Of a stretch of 64,000 nucleotides of DNA, positions 9,663 to 21,508 are shown one piece after another (position 1 is the first letter of the stretch; each line of letters begins with the position of its first letter). Location: NCBI RefSeq assembly GCF_002878395.1, contig NC_061115.1:152329549-152393548 (forward strand), read 5' to 3'. The translations under genes were made by a program, and so were the position numbers. The notes under the pieces were generated by a model that worked only from the letters and a program-made list of their open reading frames with translations, was not told the DNA's origin and searched no databases. The DNA is from Capsicum annuum (taxonomy: Eukaryota > Streptophyta > Magnoliopsida > Solanales > Solanaceae).

Positions 9663-11222
9663 ACCTCCATCTTTAGAGTCCAAGAGACAAACTCTAAGAT
9701 TAGACAACAGATGAATTTCCTTCACTAATTCCCACTTCTATTTATCCACATGGGATAAGCTCCCCATATATAACCTGCTAAGAGCATTAGCAACCACGTT
9801 AGCTTTACCTGGATGATAGTGAAAACTCATATCATAGTCCTTGAGCAACTCAAGTCATCTCTTTTGACCGAGATTTAATTCCTTCTGGGTAAACACATAT
9901 TGCAAGCTCTTATGATCTGAGTAGATGTCAATATGAACCCCATACAAATAATGGTGCTAAATCTTCAATGCAAAGACCACAACCAATAATTCTAAGTCGT
10001 GTGTCGGGTAATTCTTCTCATAAACTTTTAACTGTCTAGAAGCAGAGGCCATAACCTTACTATGTTGCATCAACACACAACCCATTCCCATATGAGAGAC
10101 ATCAGAATAAACCACAAAACCCTTGGTACCATCAGGTAGAGTCAAAACTAGACCCAAAGTCAACCTATCCTTCAAATTCTCAAAACTACCTTCACCAGTC
10201 TCTAATCACTAGAAATTTACCTTTTTCTGAGTTAACTTAGTTAATGGGGCAATAATAGATGAGAAAATCTCCACAAACCTCCTATAATAACTAGATAAAC
10301 CCAGGAAGCTTTGCATGCCAGTTGGATTCGTGGATCTAGGAAAATTCTTAACCGCCTCAACTTTTTGTAGATCCACCATAATCCCCTCACTAGACAACAC
10401 ATAACCCAGATAGGTCATAACATTCAACCAGAACTTATACTTAGAGAATTAAGCATACAATCGCTAATCCTCAAGGATCTGTAAAACTATATGGAGGTGA
10501 TCGACATGATCCACCTCGCTCATAGAATAGACCAAGATGTCATTAATAAATATGATAACAAATAAGTCTAGTAATTAACATAATACCCAATTTATAAGAT
10601 CCATATTGCTACCAGCGTTAGTCAAACTGAAGGATATCACCAAGAACTCAAAATGACCATATCAGGTTTGAAAAATAGTCTTAGGGATATCTACCTCCTT
10701 AATTTTAAGCTGATGATAATCCGATCGAATATCAATCTTAGAAGCACTTAGCATCCTGATGATAGTCAAACAGGTCATCAATACTAGAAAGATGATACTT
10801 ATTCTTCACCTTCTCCTTATTCAACTGGCGGTAATCTATACACATTCGAAGGGTACTATCCTTCTTATGCACGAAGAGCATATGAGCACCCCATGAGGAA
10901 ACAATAGGTTAAATAAAACCCTTATCCAGAAGGTCTTTCAACTACTGCTTAAGTTTTTTCAACTCAGTTGGATCCATTTTATAGGGAAGGATAGAGATAA
11001 GATGAGTGTCTGGAAGAAGATCAATCCCCAAATAAATCTCCTTGTCGGGAGGAATACTAGAAAAATCATTAGGGAATGCTTCAAAAAACTCACAGACCAC
11101 CATGACAAATTGCAATAAAGAACCCTCAGAACTAGAATCCTTAACATGAACTAAATGGTATAGACATCCCTTAGAGATCAACCTCCGGGCTCTAAGATAC
11201 AAAATAAATCTTTCCTTAGGCT
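9663..11222 (-). pseudogene. Element A reverse transcriptase and RNase H, broken
   Basis: Copies element RNA into DNA. The start (11222-10942) reads RFILYLRARRLISKGCLYHL and IYLGIDLLPDTHLISILPYK, the linker from protease to reverse transcriptase. The thumb and connection follow at 10427-10209 (YLGYVLSSEGIMVD, FLGLSSYYRRF). The RNase H start at 10175-9957 reads [18 protein letters not shown] and [20 protein letters not shown]. The middle of the polymerase (around 10430-10940) is only readable in scattered frames, with several stops. The frame is continuous with the protease part at 13693 once the solo LTR at 11223-13692 and one target copy are removed. Confidence 0.8.
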
Positions 11223-13692
11223 TGTAATACCCCAATAATCTGTCCTAAGATGTCACACGATGCTTAGGACCATAAGTGATCCCAAGCTAATCCTTCTAGT
11301 GGCATACTACTAAGCAACTAATTAAATATAAATAAATGATGGAGTTTACTATGCGGAAACATAGAGAAATGCGAAAATTTGTAAAACACAATACTGATAC
11401 CACTTTTACATTCTAATAAAGTCTGAAGAAAGGGACTGAAATGATAATACTGACTCTAACTGACATTTGTGAAAGCTCTACTATACTGACTATAAATAGT
11501 TGGGAAGCTACTCTAACTATCGCTAATAAATACATATGAATAAGAAAAGACACAACATAAATAAATCCAACTGAAGTCCCCAAAGTAGGAGGACTCATCA
11601 CCTTGCTGGCTGGAATCTGCAATTGTGTGAGTCTGAAGGTGCCTACTAGATATTGTACCTACATTATGAGATAATGTAGCACATAGACATATATGTGGAT
11701 CAGTAATTAGAGGATGTACTGAGTATATGAGGGTGTATGCATTAAGTCAACAATATCATTACTCTTTATAAAATCATACATGCTGATAAAAATAACTCAC
11801 ATAGCTTAAATAAATCTGAAATCTAAATCTTATAAATCATGAATAATGAAACATGTAACATAAATCTCGTGAGTCATTATACTTAATTCTAAAATCTGTA
11901 TTCTCCCCGTATTCTCAAAACTTGTAAGCAAAAAGGAATCTTAAAACAATAACTTTCAAAACTTATACTTTTATCTTAAGGAGGATAGGACTTTGGGAAC
12001 ATAAGGACTTAGGAACTTTAGGACTATAAAACTTTGGAGACTTGGAGAATCTGGGAACTTGGGAAATCTTAAAATAATAGCTTTCAAAACATATACATTC
12101 ATCTTGAGGAGAATAGGGGACTTCTTTTGAAACTTAGGGATTATAGAACTTTGGGAGTTTCTTCTAACCGACATAAACCATGTGAGCTGACATGGAGTTC
12201 AACGTCTTGCCCACATTGGGAAGAGATGTTCTACCCTACCATCAAAATAGAACCTTAACTTTAGTGATCACTATCTTAACCCACTTGGGGCAAATTATAA
12301 TCCTTCTATGGCTCGTAGTTCTGCGGCATGAGACCTTGGAATCATACCCAACTCGGTGCTAAATACTACTCCCATACTTATTGCTCAAAACTTTAGGAAA
12401 TCTACCTTACAATAGCATAAGGGTTTATAATTAAAACTGATTATGCTTCTCTTCTTTAAAACTCAAACTATATGAAAAATGTGGATTCCTTGTTTTAGCT
12501 TAGGATCAAAGGATTAATCTTTGATCTTGAAGGCACTTATCAAAACTTGTCAATAAAACCTGAGATTATAATATCCTTGTAAACTTATTACTTGTATTTA
12601 GGGCTCAAAGTATAAAGCTTTGATGCATAAAAATCATATTTAAACTTCATGCTCAACAATTATCTTAGAAGTTTTCAACAATCTCAATCAAGATAATGGA
12701 AAATAACTCAATATAAATCTCATGATTTCAAACATGGATATATGTAAATCTTTTGCAATTGAAACCTTAAATAACATGATAATTTCATAAAAGGAAAATA
12801 ATAAGAATTGGGTATCAACCTTAACTTGCAAATCATGTAATCTTTAATAAAAATCAAGTTTTTGGTCACAAGGACGAAAGATTTGTCCTTGTTCAAACCC
12901 CACATACCTTATTTGGCTTGATTCAATGGAACAAGTTAACTTTTAAGCCTTGAGAATGTTCTTGGAGGCTTTTCTTGAAGGTTCTTGAATGGTGATATTT
13001 TGATTCTTATGTTTTCTTGAAGAAGGATTTGAACCTTGTTCTTGAGGGTTGGTCTTGGAAGGAACCCTAATTTGATGCTATGGATGAATATGAAGTTATG
13101 TACTTTGATTTGATGTAATTAGGAGTTAAAAAGGGTGGAAAAGACCCCAAAATCCCTTTAAAAATGACTTTTAATCGCTAAATGAAGGTGCGGGATGATT
13201 TGGGCGACGGCCCATCGCCCCAAGGACGGACCGTCCCTCAAACCATCACTTTATAGCCAGAAAATAGGCTTACTTCCTGTTGTGATGGTTTGGGCAATGG
13301 TTCGTCGCTGGCGCGATGGTCCGTCGGCCTTTCCGTCGCACTTTGGCAGTCTGGACAGCTCATTGTAAAAAGGCCATAACTTTTTATACCGATAACGAAT
13401 ATTGGCAAAATTGGTATAGTTGGAAAGATAATTCAATTATCTATCTGTTGGTATGTCATGACTTCAGAAATTCATAGTATAATGAAAGATATGTTTGTTT
13501 GAATTTGACTATACCAATATCCTTCTCAAGAATTCAATCGGTAAGGGATGTTTGATTCGCCTAATAGCTTAGACATGTTTGAGGCTTTAATACACATCAA
13601 ACTTGATCATAAAACTAAAAAATCACTAAAATTTATTTCTTATGAGTTTGAAGCATGGTTCTACTATCGGTTGGAATTCTTGGGGTATTACA
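11223..13692 (-). mobile_element. Solo LTR S1 (2470 bp), gypsy family related to element B
   Basis: Bounded by TGTAATACCCC and GGGGTATTACA on the plus strand, with near-perfect 5-bp target copies AGGCT (11218-11222) and AGGCA (13693-13697). No primer-binding site, polypurine tract or internal region is attached, so it is a solo LTR. The minus orientation follows from the conserved boxes and from the end that matches element B (ATCCCAAGCTAA versus ATCCCAAGATAC near the left edge). It interrupts the protease/reverse-transcriptase junction of element A. A G+C-rich module with a GGACGGACCGTCC near-palindrome lies at 13195-13350. Confidence 0.85.
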
Positions 13693-14066
13693 AGGCACTA
13701 GGGAACTACCTTTCCACTCAATCACCAGATCATTTGGGAATTAGAAACTGACCCTTTGGATTCTACAATCAAGAGATGTATAACATGATTTCAACCAATC
13801 CATTCCAAAATCACATCAAATTTTAACATGTCCAACTCTATCGGATCCACTAATATATCTCTATCATGGATAGATACTACACAACCCCTATAGACTCTTC
13901 TAGACATAATAGATTCACCCACCGAGGTATCTATACAAAATGGATCTGGAATACACTCGGGGACCAAAAACAAAGTGAATAACCACATAAGGGGTCACAT
14001 AAGAAAGGGAAGACCCTGGATCAAGCAGACAATACACACCAAGGGAAATGAGTTGTAATCTACTAG
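13693..14066 (-). pseudogene. Element A aspartic protease, broken
   Basis: Cleaves the element polyprotein. On the minus strand the region reads LGVYCLLDPGSSLSYVTPYV, which holds the D-x-G active-site loop in the DPG form common in these elements. Further on come VGESIMSRRVYRG and PIELDMLKFDVIL. After a frame change the typical SCYTSLDCRIQRVSF follows, with a stop soon after. It is squeezed between two solo LTRs, S1 on the left and S2 on the right. Gag continues beyond S2. Confidence 0.8.
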
Positions 14067-16912
14067 TGTAATACCCCAAAAGTTTAGATATTTTTAGGAT
14101 CATGCTTCAAACTCATGAGGAATAAATTTTAGTGCTTTGGTAGTTCTATGATCAATTTTGATGCATATGAAGGCCTCAAAAGTGTCCTAGCTAATAGACG
14201 AATCAAAACATTTCCTTATCGATTGAATTCTTAAGAAGGATATTGGTATAGTCAATTTCAAATAATCATATCTCTTGTTATGCTATGAATTTATGATCTC
14301 ATAACCCACCAACAGATAGATAATTGAATTATATTTCCAATGATACTAATTTCTCCAAAATCTGATGTCGGATGAAGGAGTTATGCCCATTTTACTCCAG
14401 CATGTCAGGCTGAGAAACTGAGTGACGACATTCGTGATAAGCTATCACAAGCATGATGACTTATCACCAATGTAGTCAGCCCTGGGCAGATTTCCACCCC
14501 AAGTGATGATATTTTGTGATAAGTCATCACACCTGTGATGGCCTATCACCAATGTCGTCAACCTTAACCAGAAAATCAAAATTTCACCTTTTTGTGATGA
14601 TATGTCGTGACAACTTATCACCAGCTTGATGACTTGTCACGAATATCGTCAGCTATTTTTTTCCAGCAATTGAGGTACATTTTTGCAAGGGTATTTTGGT
14701 CTTTTCCTTTACTTCCCATGCCTTATAACCCTCAAGGAGCGTATTATCTTTCATTCTTTTTAGTTAAACATCTGAAAAAAAGCTCTCTCATACACTCTCA
14801 ACCACAAGATTAGGGTTTTCTCTCAAGATTATCTCCTCAAGAACAAGAATATTCTCTCCCAAAGGGGTTAATACCTAGTTAAGAAAAATCGAGAGCAAGC
14901 CTAAGGATTTCTTCAAGAACCTTCACAAACATTAGATCTCTTTCAAGATTCAATCACTAAGGTATGCGTAGTGTTCATCCATGAGTCCCTTTCATCCATG
15001 GAGCTCAAGAATCATGTTTTAAATTATAAATTGTGATTTCCTTGTTGTGTTGTGACTATAATCATGTTGATGATTTTTGTTTGGATTCAAGGTTGTATCT
15101 TGATGTGTTTTTCATGAAGCATGTGAGTAGGTTAGTTGAAACCCATGAACTTTGGATGGATTAAGATTGTCAAATTGATAAGTACACCTATATCCAAAGT
15201 TGTGCATATAAGGTGTTTGATAAAATTCCAAGAATGATAGAATCCATGTCTTTATGACTTAACAGTGCTTAAATGACAAGCCCATGTTCTATTCTTTATG
15301 ACTCCACATGAACCCCACGTTATTGTTGTGTGTTATTGTTGTGATATAGAATGAGCATGATATTGAAGCAACACAAGTATATACATATTATGTGTATCCC
15401 CTTCCATGTATAAGATGTTGAGAACCAAGTGTAGTATGAAATCTCCAACTTATGATATTGTGAATTGTGGACTCTATTCTTATGATCAAGTTAGTCATGT
15501 GTGTCAGTTTTCTTCCATCGAGTCCTAGGGGTACTTGTACCCGAAAAATATAGCTGTGTGCCTAGAGCCATGTCATGTTATCACGATACTCTCAGTCAAG
15601 CCATGATCTATAGAACTCAGACAGTCATGTGACTCAGGAAATCTCAGAAATCTCATGATCTCAGTTAATTCTCAGATAATAGTTCTATTCCATCAGTTAA
15701 TAGAAGTCAGTTACTCAGTCCATGTACAGTTAGTTAATCATGTTCAATCTCTTTAGATGGGAGTGAAAGTTAGCACCGAGTGAACCCAAGGATGGGAACT
15801 CACCTACCAAATAAGGGTGTGATTCTTAGTAGTCATCCTTGTATTCCAGAACTACGTAGCCAGTGTAGGTTGAGACATCTTAACCTGTCAGATTAGCTTT
15901 GATGAGGTGATTTGACCTGTTAGACTAGAGTCCCACCATTCTTATTAGAGTAACCTGCCAGATAAGGGTTACTCACAGCTTGTCCTTACCAGTGGCACTA
16001 TATTGACACCCTTCCAATCGGGGCACATATTGGACCCCAGCTCAGCTATTATATCGCATTTGGGGCATGTCGGTTAAACAACTATCTCCCATAGTTTCAG
16101 TCTCAGTCTCAGTAAAAGAGCTTAGATAGTTCTTTAAATTTCAGTATACCAAGATTATCAGATATAGTCAATTCAATTACAGTACGAAACTCAGGTAGTT
16201 CCATCAGATTCAGGACTGTCAGACACAGTCATCCATGTTACCAGAAATATCAGTATTAGTCGTGTTAGATATCAATAAACCATGTATTAGCGTATAGGAT
16301 ATCACGTATTCACGATCTCAGTTACTATGCATGTTTGCACTCTCACGTTCATATTAGTCATTAAATCAGCACTGCTCATGCATGTAAGCCGTTTTGCATA
16401 TAGCCTACCTTACTCGTATGCTCAGTACGTTCAGTTGTACTGATGCATTTGCGCTATGGTGCTTTCTTTTATGTTACACCATAGGTTCAGAGCCACGAGT
16501 TCCGATCAGTAGTAGCAGTCGCATTTTAGTAAACAGAGTTGCAGTGAGTTCTCTTTATTCGAGGATGATATGATTTGACTTCATTTATTTTCTTCGGTTA
16601 TCTTTCAGTTTATGGAGTTAGTTGGAGACATGTTCCTTCAACTCCTTACTCAGACAGTATTTAGAGGCTTTCAGATTTAGTTTAGATTTGTTTTATACTT
16701 CATTTGTTTTGGGTATTTGTTACCCCATATGGATGTTATGATTTGTCAGATTTTTATTTAGTTGAACCTTATGGCCTATTATTGATGTTTTCTGCATTTT
16801 ACATCTATATTATATAGCGTACAAGTACAGATATTAGTCATGGGTTAGATTATGGTCCTTCGGGGTCATAAACATCGTGTAGCATTTCGATTTAGAAAAT
16901 CGGGGTGTTATA
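14067..16912 (+). mobile_element. Solo LTR S2 (2846 bp), plus orientation
   Basis: Starts TGTAATACCCC and ends CGGGGTGTTATA, flanked by a perfect 5-bp target duplication ACTAG (14062-14066 and 16913-16917). The first 330 bp match the start of S1 in opposite orientation. It contains a module at 14410-14650 with repeated GTGATGACTTATCAC-like half-palindromes. It separates gag from protease in element A. No internal region is present. Confidence 0.88.
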
Positions 16913-18459
16913 ACTAGTGACAACATTAGGAAACGATTCAGATTCCTGATAAGTGGTAAGAGCATAAAGATAGTTTCGACTAGTGTCGAAGCTAGAAGTA
17001 GCATCCTTTAGTACAAGAGTTGAAGATACGACAACTGAAACCTTATCAGCCCTAGTGAAACCCTGACTGATGGACAATACCACTGTAGGTGGCCCAACTA
17101 ACCATACTTAAAGAACTTATTCCTCCCCTCCACATAAAATCTATTATGCATCTGCCCACAGAAACATCAAAGGGGATAAGATGAGGCTGAATAAGCTTCA
17201 CTAGCCTGAAATGGGGAACCCTGTGCCTTGGGACCATCACTGTTCTGGAAATAGCAATTACCAGATGGCTTAAAATATGGGCCACTAGCCACATAATAGG
17301 AACCAAGCCTTCTCTAAGCCTTCTTCTTAGACCACTGCCTGTCATCACTACCACTATTTTTCTAACCTCTACCCTGATCTGAGTGCCGAAACTTCTTACT
17401 CTGCCTCTGCCTAATTTCTGCCTACTTTTTCTTCTCATCCTTCACTTATTGTATGTACACCACCAACCTAGAAATTTCCATGTCATTTTTCAACAAGGCA
17501 GCCTTGGATTCCAAAACCAAGTCACGGGATAACCCAAAAGCAAACTTTCTCTTCCCCACTCTTATGGATGACACTAACTAAGGTGCATAACGGGATAACT
17601 GGTGAAACTTCAAGGCATACTCCTTAGCAGTCGTCCAGCCTTACCTCAAATTCACAAACTCCTCAACCTTTGATTCCCTCAAATCCTGAGGAAAGAAACA
17701 ATCAAGAAATATGCCAGAGAAATCAACCCATAAGTCCACCTCAGCATCATCACCTCACCACTAATCCCACTCCTCATACCACTAATATGCCATATCCTTT
17801 AACCGATATGCAACAAACTCTACGCCCTTAGAGTCAGAAGTATGCATAACTTAAAAGATCTTCTCCATTTCATCTTTAAATTCATAAGCATCCTCCTTAA
17901 CCTTAGAGCAAGTAAAGGTTAGAGGATTGAGCCTTATAAATTTCATGACTCAAGAAAACTCAGAAGAACTCACAATAGTACCAGCAGGACCCAACTAACA
18001 TGACTGAGATATTACTAACTAGGTCAACAGATGAATAGATTGGTGAAATTCAACATTAGAAATATCTCCCTGGGGCAGTGGGGCATAATCATCATCAAAT
18101 CAAGGGGCCTGAGAAGGACTGTAGGGACTGGAGAAACTCCATGAGAGTAATCAGGAGATGGAGCCTTAGACCAGGTCTGAACTCCATAAGTAGAATGATC
18201 TCTTTCAATATTGTCCTCTAACGGGAAGAAGAGTTTCTAGGTGCATCAGATCTTCTTGGAGGCAGGACCTATAATGCGAACAAATGGGGATTAGTGGAGA
18301 CTCAAGACCTTAGACTCTATATCCCAAAGTAGGACAACAAGAAAGGGATACATTCCTAAATGTCTCTTAGCCTCTCCCTTATAAGTGTGGTGCACTACAC
18401 ACTCATAAAAGAGACTTTACTTGACATAACCTTGTGGACACCCAATGCCACCAAACCTA
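16913..18459 (-). pseudogene. Element A gag, broken
   Basis: Capsid/nucleocapsid of the chromovirus. Reading the minus strand from 17950 leftward I see FMRLNPLTFTCSKVKEDAYE, then VEEFVNLR, EYALKFHQLSRYAP and LLKNDMEISRLVVYIQ. These are the conserved blocks of the plant retrotransposon gag family. Further on (17150-17080) a zinc knuckle is still visible as FFKYG.LGHLQWYC, with Cys to Tyr and a stop inside. The stretch at 17438-17052 also stays open in another frame, which is not the gag frame. The gag end and the protease start are joined across solo LTR S2. Confidence 0.75.
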
Positions 18460-18471
18460 GGACTGATACCA
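18460..18471 (-). other. Primer-binding site of element A (tRNA-iMet type)
   Basis: Minus strand reads TGGTATCAGTCC. The first nine bases match the initiator-Met tRNA site TGGTATCAGAGC. It lies four bases inside the 5' LTR end. Confidence 0.8.
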
Positions 18472-18475
18472 TCTT

Positions 18476-20671
18476 TATCACGACCTAAACCAGGGCCTGG
18501 CCATGATAAGTATCTCAAGTCCATCGAGGACTGGAGACTACCCCCTTTGCCTAGCCAAATAGGATATAACACATCTAGCAGGGACTGAAATTTAAACATA
18601 TAAAAATATAATAAGAGTAACAAACTCACATACATTTAGGCATGTCAACATCAATACCCAATCCACAGTAACATCCACAAAGCCTCTACTAATCCAAAAA
18701 TAATGTAAGTTGGGACATGCCCCAACCCTGCAATGACAATGTTAATGTGAACTCTTTAATTATAGTTTATGAAAATGAACCAATAGAATGATTAAGTATT
18801 TTGAAAAAATGAAGCTCACCTCTTTACTGCAAATGACCGATGAATCGAGCCGATCCACCTCGCATTGCGCAAAAAAGTAGGATTACCTACGGACCCTGTA
18901 TCTTATGGGGATACAATGTCCAAAGACAGTTAGTGGGTGGAGCATTATCATGTAACTTAGGATAAGGATAAAGTTAGGAAAATTCAAAAATCTAGTTCAA
19001 CTCGATGTACATATTCACATAAATGTGTGCATCATATATACTTATATAAAATACTGGGATAGGGAACAAGGTTTAGAGTGTCCTTTAAAAATATTAACAT
19101 GGATTGTGTAGCTTAACGGTCATATAATAGTACCCAAGAGCTATATGGGCACCAACTCTCATCCCTTGGACAGACCCCAGTGTGTGCAGCCACACGAACC
19201 AAAGAATAATCTCTAAATATGCATGGGGACTCGAACTTCCCAACCATATACTAAGGTGACTTAAGCACCTGATCATATAATATATTATGAGGGACTCGAA
19301 CCTCCTAATCATATAATAAGGTAGACTCGAACCAATTGGTCATAATCAAGGAGACTCGAACCTCAGGCCATTTAGATCCCACATTGGCAAATGTGATTTT
19401 CGGTATTGGTCCCTCGGGATCACCACTTTTACGACCTAGCTACACAACCCTATTTTAAGCCCCATTAAAACATTTATCACACATTCCTATTCATTAAACA
19501 ATACATAATACACACTTATGAATACATTGTTGGTATCGTTATACCAACTACAGTTGCAAGGTAATATCAATATCCCATTTGAACTCCATTAACTTGGGAG
19601 AACAACTCACTTTGTTCATTAATATAAGGTGGGGGAAACACCGACTCCCCTTTGTTTATTAAATCAAACAATCATGTTTTAAATAACCTCTTCATATCAT
19701 GGAATTGTTTCTAAAATAGTCTAATGCATTTTTACTCGTACTCAAAACTACTTCCACAAAATTGGGTTAGGGTTGTTACCAATTCAATTGTCAATATTCA
19801 CAAAATTTGGGGAAATCACAATCCCCCAGTTTATTCACTATACCCACACAACAAATTAATTTTAAAACAACTAATTAAGACATAAACCATGCATATGTAA
19901 ACATGAAACATCACATAAACAACAATCATTCAAAACCTTCAACCCGTGTTTTAAAACCAATATCAAAACCACATGGAGAACTATTTCAAACACACCCTTT
20001 AGCAAAGTAATAGTTGAAGAAGAGTAAAATGCCTGAAATACCAAGATTAATGAAGAGAAATCAACCATTAAGCCCTTAGTTGACCAACTTCTTTGAAACC
20101 CTAAGTATCTTGCTTGAGAGAATTTAGAGAGAATGAGAAAGTGCTTTGAGTGATTAAGTGTTGAAAATAACGTTCCAAGGGTGTTTTATGGTCATGGGTA
20201 TTAAGTGGGTAAGCGAAAAATATTCAAAGTGCCCTTAATTAAAAGTTGAAAAATTATTGCTAGTGACGACGGGCCACTATATGATTAGTAAGGAGTCACT
20301 ATGACTCATCACCACGAGTTATAGTCTGGACAGTAGCTGAGGGAACTCATTTCTTGTAACACTATGACTTACACCCTATGTCTAATTACGAGAACCTACG
20401 ACTCGTACAATCCAAGTCGTGGTCAAGATAGAATACTTTGGGTATCACACTGGTTTGGCTCTGGATGAGGCCATAGTACTCACTTTGAGTCTTTAAACTC
20501 ATACTCCCTAGTCGTTGTCACAATAAAAACTCTAGGACAATATACTAGCCAGGATATGATTGGTTCCTTAAAACCCGTAATGACCTGTGATTACTTGTAG
20601 GGAGGGTCGTCGTCTGGGCAGTACGTCTAGAAACTTAGAAATTTTCAAGGACTACAATTTGGGGTGTTACA
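18476..20671 (-). repeat. 5' LTR of element A (2196 bp)
   Basis: Plus-strand ends TATCACGACC (first G mutated to A relative to the other copy) and TTTGGGGTGTTACA. Aligns with 4306-6477. Holds imperfect repeats at 19225-19370 with GGACTCGAACC cores, the reverse complement of a tRNA B-box. Many differences between the two LTRs are CG to TG or CA changes. Confidence 0.85.
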
Positions 20672-21508
20672 GGAACTCACTAGTACTGTCTGGCTAAATT
20701 CTGCAGTTAGATAACTAACATGATACCGATTTCTAAATCTGGGTATCTTTTATGGTTGGGACGGGTTTAGATTTAGAGTAAGCACTTAATAGACTTTACA
20801 TATAGAATGAATGAAAATAAAGAACCTCATGGAATAGGCATATACATGAAACTTTGAATAGTAAAACTAGATGAAAAGATGGAAAACTACAGAAGCTTGT
20901 CTGTCTGATCGATAAACAGAATTGTCGTCTATACAGACTGACCAATACTAAAAGTTTGTAACTCAACCAAAGTATTCCTTGCATGAACGTATATGTATAA
21001 CTGTAAAGTGATATATAATGACATGAAATTTCTAAGATTTACTGAGAAAGAAATATTTGTTACCTTCAATACTCCTTGTCAGAGGTTCTAATAACATTAG
21101 AGAGGTAAGAATTTGGGAATTATATAAGATATTTGATTAAGGATTATAACATGGTTTGAGCATCTAAGCCTCCTAGTCTGAGCTTGCAAAATAGGAAAAC
21201 ATAGAGCTGAGCATGAGACACCTTTGGTCCAAATCTATATCATGGTGGAGTATCTTAGGATGAAAGTAAGGCTAGAACTAATATAGGTTAAGCGATGTGA
21301 CTGATAATTCTACAACTTAACAAAATTCTTCGATAATGCTCTTCCTTACGAACCTATCACACATAACAAGCTAAAATTTTCTTTCTTAGGGATACACCAT
21401 AATTGGCTACTAGAGGCTAAGTCTAGCTACATGTTTTTACACTCTTCAAGCCTAACTCAGAGATATAAATCTTTACCTTTAAAATAACCATACTAGCCTC
21501 ATTATGGG
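20672..21508 (-). other. Interior fragment of element B, no gene seen
   Basis: Lies between element A and element C. No protein domain is readable on either strand. By position it belongs to the interior of element B, together with 41434-43267. The last five bases (ATGGG, 21504-21508) are the target copy of element C. Confidence 0.45.

Larger units (their letters stand above)
4306..20671 (-). mobile_element. Element A: Ty3/gypsy chromovirus, Tekay/Del-like, with three nested insertions
   Basis: Two LTRs of about 2.2 kb in the same orientation flank the minus-strand order PBS, gag, protease, reverse transcriptase, RNase H, integrase, chromodomain-type C-terminus, PPT. Insertions at 7225-8683, 11223-13692 and 14067-16912 interrupt it. 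Without them the element would be about 9.6 kb, usual for Tekay/Del. The gag, DPG-type protease and the integrase C-terminus with ASVKVLWRN are typical of this lineage. The LTRs differ at many sites and every ORF is broken, so the copy is old and dead. The five bases outside the LTRs (GAAAG and GGAAC) are not a clean target duplication. Confidence 0.85.

Noticed and set aside
17052..17438. 128-codon open frame on the minus strand
   Set aside because: It is an off-frame reading of the element A gag region. The zinc-knuckle residues lie in a different frame.
4301..20676. Target-site duplication for element A (GAAAG and GGAAC)
   Set aside because: Only three of five positions agree. An AGGAA match can be forced only by shifting the LTR end, so it is not claimed.
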